Source of the DNA: Flexivirga endophytica | GTDB taxonomy: Bacteria > Actinomycetota > Actinomycetes > Actinomycetales > Dermatophilaceae | Reading direction: 5' to 3' | Assembly: GCF_014640635.1 (NCBI RefSeq) | Contig: NZ_BMHI01000007.1 | Coordinates: 62,001 to 126,000, forward strand | DNA length: 64,000 bases | Shown here: piece by piece, positions 62,285-64,000 of the stretch | Layout: the number at the start of each line of letters is the position of its first letter | Position numbering within the stretch: the stretch's first letter is position 1 | The notes under the pieces: generated by a model | Databases searched by the model: none | Seen by the model: the letters and a program-made list of their open reading frames with translations, nothing else | What the model was told of the DNA's origin: nothing | Made by a program: the position numbers and the translations under genes

Positions 62285-63298
62285 CTAACTACCGCCACGA
62301 TCCCGCTCGACCACTGCGCCGGCGCGCTTGAGGATGCGGCTGACCAGTGCCACCTGCACCTGCGCCACTCCCTCCAGACGGCCGACCTCCTCGGACACGA
62401 AACGGTAGATGCTCTCGGTGTCCGGCGCGGCGACATTGGCGGTGATGCTGGTGGGGCCGCTGGTGGCCCCACAGAAGCGAACCGCCGGATGCGCACCGAC
62501 GGCCTCGCCCACTGCGTGCAAGTGGGAGGGCGCAACCGTGAGGTGGAGCTGGGCGCTGAGTGCGAGACCGAACTGCCGTTCGTCGATGTCGACGTCGAAA
62601 TAGAGCGCGCCCGCCTCACGCAGCTCAGTGACGCGACGACGCACCTGCGCCTCCGTCATGCCGTCACTCGCCGACCGCAGATCGGCGTACGTCGCCCTCC
62701 CATCCACCATCAACGCCTGCACGAGCGGCTCGTCGGATGCGGTCAGCTCCACACTTCGGCCTGACGGGGCGGGAGTCCCACCGACGAGCCGCTGCTCCTC
62801 CTCCGCGCTCAGGAAGTCCGGGCCGAGGCGCCAGTCCTTGGTGGTGGAACCGCGGTAGACGTGCAGCACGCTGGACGCCTCGATGCCGGTGATCTGCGCG
62901 GTGCGCGGCAGCTGGCGCAGCAGCAACTGGTCCTGTTCGTCGATACTTCGTGGCCGCAGCACACAGTCCACCTGGGTGCCACCGCTCATCACTGCCACCC
63001 ACTGGACGTCGCGCCGGCCCGCAACGGCCCGACCGATGTTGAGCGCAGAATCCGGGCGGCAGGACAGGTGCAGCATCCAGTTCTGCCTCCCGAACGGCTC
63101 CGCGTCGACGAAGCCGATGACCCGCGCCGCTCCGGAGGACAGCAGCCTGCGGTAGCGGCGGGCGACCGTCTGTTCCGAAACCGCGAGCACCGATCCGATG
63201 ACGGCGAACGAAGCACGTGGCGCGACCTGGAGGCAATGGACGATTTTGACGTCGAGAGCGTCACGAGTGGCGTTTTCGTATGGAAGACGCATTGTCAT
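62285..63298 (-). CDS. Tandem-domain Lrp/AsnC family regulator
   Basis: The protein has 337 residues, about twice a normal Lrp (150-160). It has two HTH segments, DALDVKIVHCLQVAPRASFA with SEQTVARRYRRLLSSGAARV, and DEPLVQALMVDGRATYADLR with TEAQVRRRVTELREAGALY. Each is followed by an AsnC ligand-binding region (the second includes VGAHPAVRFCGATSGPTSI). Such duplicated Lrp proteins are known in actinobacteria. Divergent position suggests it regulates the MFS transporter at 63438. Confidence 0.9.
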   Translation of the reverse strand: MTMRLPYENATRDALDVKIVHCLQVAPRASFAVIGSVLAVSEQTVARRYRRLLSSGAARVIGFVDAEPFGRQNWMLHLSCRPDSALNIGRAVAGRRDVQWVAVMSGGTQVDCVLRPRSIDEQDQLLLRQLPRTAQITGIEASSVLHVYRGSTTKDWRLGPDFLSAEEEQRLVGGTPAPSGRSVELTASDEPLVQALMVDGRATYADLRSASDGMTEAQVRRRVTELREAGALYFDVDIDERQFGLALSAQLHLTVAPSHLHAVGEAVGAHPAVRFCGATSGPTSITANVAAPDTESIYRFVSEEVGRLEGVAQVQVALVSRILKRAGAVVERDRGGS

Positions 63299-63437
63299 AG
63301 TGGAAATCTACGCCAACACGCTCCTGGCTAACGCTTTCCTGCCGCCGACGATCAGAATTTTTGTCATCGGCCCGTGTCGATCTCCGGGCCGCTCGACCGT
63401 CATCTCGATGAACCACTCACTGAAGGAGCGACCGCTC

Positions 63438-64000
63438 ATGCGCAAATGGTTACCGCTGCTCACGATCTGCGTCGGCACGCTGATGTTGCTGGTCGACGTC
63501 ACGATCGTCAACGTCGCACTGCCCGACATGGCCGTCAATCTGCACACGAGCTTCAGCTCGCTGCAGTGGGTCGTCGACATCTACGCCCTCGTCCTCGCCG
63601 CGTTCCTGCTGGGCATCGGCTCCCTCGCCGACCGGTTGGGTCACCGCTCGACGTATGCCGTGGGCCTGGCGCTCTTCGCAATCGCTTCCGCCGTTTGCGG
63701 ATTCGCGGGCAACGACACCGTCTTGGTCGCCGCTCGTGGCGTGCAGGGCCTCGGCGGGGCGGCGATGTTCGCGACCACCTTCGCCCTGCTGAACAGCAGC
63801 TACGCCGGCAAGGACCGGGGCACGGCATACGGCATCTGGGGTGCGGTGTCCGGCGCGGCCGCGGGGATCGGACCGATCGCTGGTGGACTGCTGACCGAGC
63901 ACCTCTCCTGGCGGTGGATCTTCTTCGTCAACCTGCCGTTCGCGATCGCCGCGATCGTGCTCTGCTTCGTCGTGCTGGGGGCCGACAAGCGGCATCCGGC
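63438..64000 (+). CDS. MFS drug transporter, DHA2/EmrB type (partial)
   Basis: The gene runs off the window end. The first 187 codons from ATG 63438 have GAAGGAGC upstream. Six membrane helices begin MRKWLPLLTICVGTLMLLVD. The DHA2 motif DVTIVNVALPDMAVNLHTS and motif A-like GSLADRLGHRSTYAVGLAL are visible, followed by WGAVSGAAAGIGPIAGGLLT and LSWRWIFFVNLP (motif C). This is the 14-helix EmrB/QacA proton antiporter type. It is divergent from the Lrp regulator. Confidence 0.93.
   Translation, partial: MRKWLPLLTICVGTLMLLVDVTIVNVALPDMAVNLHTSFSSLQWVVDIYALVLAAFLLGIGSLADRLGHRSTYAVGLALFAIASAVCGFAGNDTVLVAARGVQGLGGAAMFATTFALLNSSYAGKDRGTAYGIWGAVSGAAAGIGPIAGGLLTEHLSWRWIFFVNLPFAIAAIVLCFVVLGADKRHP

Overview
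The window is about 64 kb of very GC-rich DNA. Gene content (ECF sigma factor with zinc-type anti-sigma, TatB, DUF3117, MshB-type deacetylase, actinobacterial DapD/DapE/DapC, 7Fe ferredoxin, frequent GTG starts, overlapping ATGA/GTGA operon joints) points to an actinobacterium, probably of the Micrococcales (Dermacoccaceae/Intrasporangiaceae-like). No phage, plasmid, rRNA, tRNA or CRISPR genes were found. The sequence is cut in a gene at both ends.

Layout. 1-2.8 kb: end of a LuxR regulator, a PHP phosphoesterase, a small membrane protein and a hexapeptide acyltransferase. 2.8-16 kb: a cell-envelope block that looks like teichoic-acid (polyol-phosphate) synthesis and export. It holds an ABC exporter (ATPase and permease), an OatA-like acyltransferase, a GT2-TagF fusion, a membrane-anchored TagF-like transferase and a fused cytidylyltransferase/SDR resembling CDP-ribitol synthase. 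A UPF0182 membrane protein sits inside the block and appears translationally coupled to a 17-codon Arg-rich leader ORF. 16-19.8 kb: a lipoprotein, an Xaa-Pro aminopeptidase, a region of direct repeats and a secreted L,D-transpeptidase. 20-26.5 kb: MgtE_N/CBS protein, DUF1003, Mrp, TatB, RseA-like anti-sigma, SigE and an O-methyltransferase. 26.6-41 kb: DUF3117, enoyl-CoA hydratase, NfeD with SPFH protein, a glycosyltransferase/Tag/SRPBCC/DivIVA operon, a LOG protein, dapE and dapD, a lysozyme-like protein, lipase, citrate synthase, dapC and fdxA. 41-50.8 kb: GNAT, an AbiEi-like protein, the typA-mshB-flavin reductase-vanW operon, SDR-queA, and a divergent SoxR. 50.9-56.9 kb: a complete dipeptide/oligopeptide ABC operon. 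57-64 kb: an MMPL exporter, a two-component system, a pterin dehydratase with a VIT-family transporter, and a tandem Lrp regulator divergent from an MFS drug transporter.

The order typA, mshB, fdxA-dapC, dapD/dapE, LOG, tag, DUF3117, O-methyltransferase, sigE, rseA, tatB, mrp, DUF1003, MgtE_N is the ancestral actinobacterial order as I remember it from Mycobacterium tuberculosis (about Rv1165-Rv1234). About 20-48 kb is therefore core chromosome, while 2-19 kb looks accessory.

The least explained feature is a set of structured repeats between (and once inside) genes. One family is a 60-bp element, TGACGG-N13-TGACGG-N10-CCGTCA-N13-CCGTCR, present three times within 2 kb with identical or nearly identical spacing. 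One copy lies in frame inside the GNAT coding sequence. Two further elements (29.8 and 50.2 kb) have the same plan, two direct motif copies then two inverted copies at a 19-20-nt period, with different motifs. A separate long hairpin family (14.5 and 36.8 kb, fragment at 16.9 kb) shows compensatory base changes. There is also a 52-bp tandem palindromic repeat (32.5 kb) and a duplicated 98-bp unit (18.8-19.0 kb).
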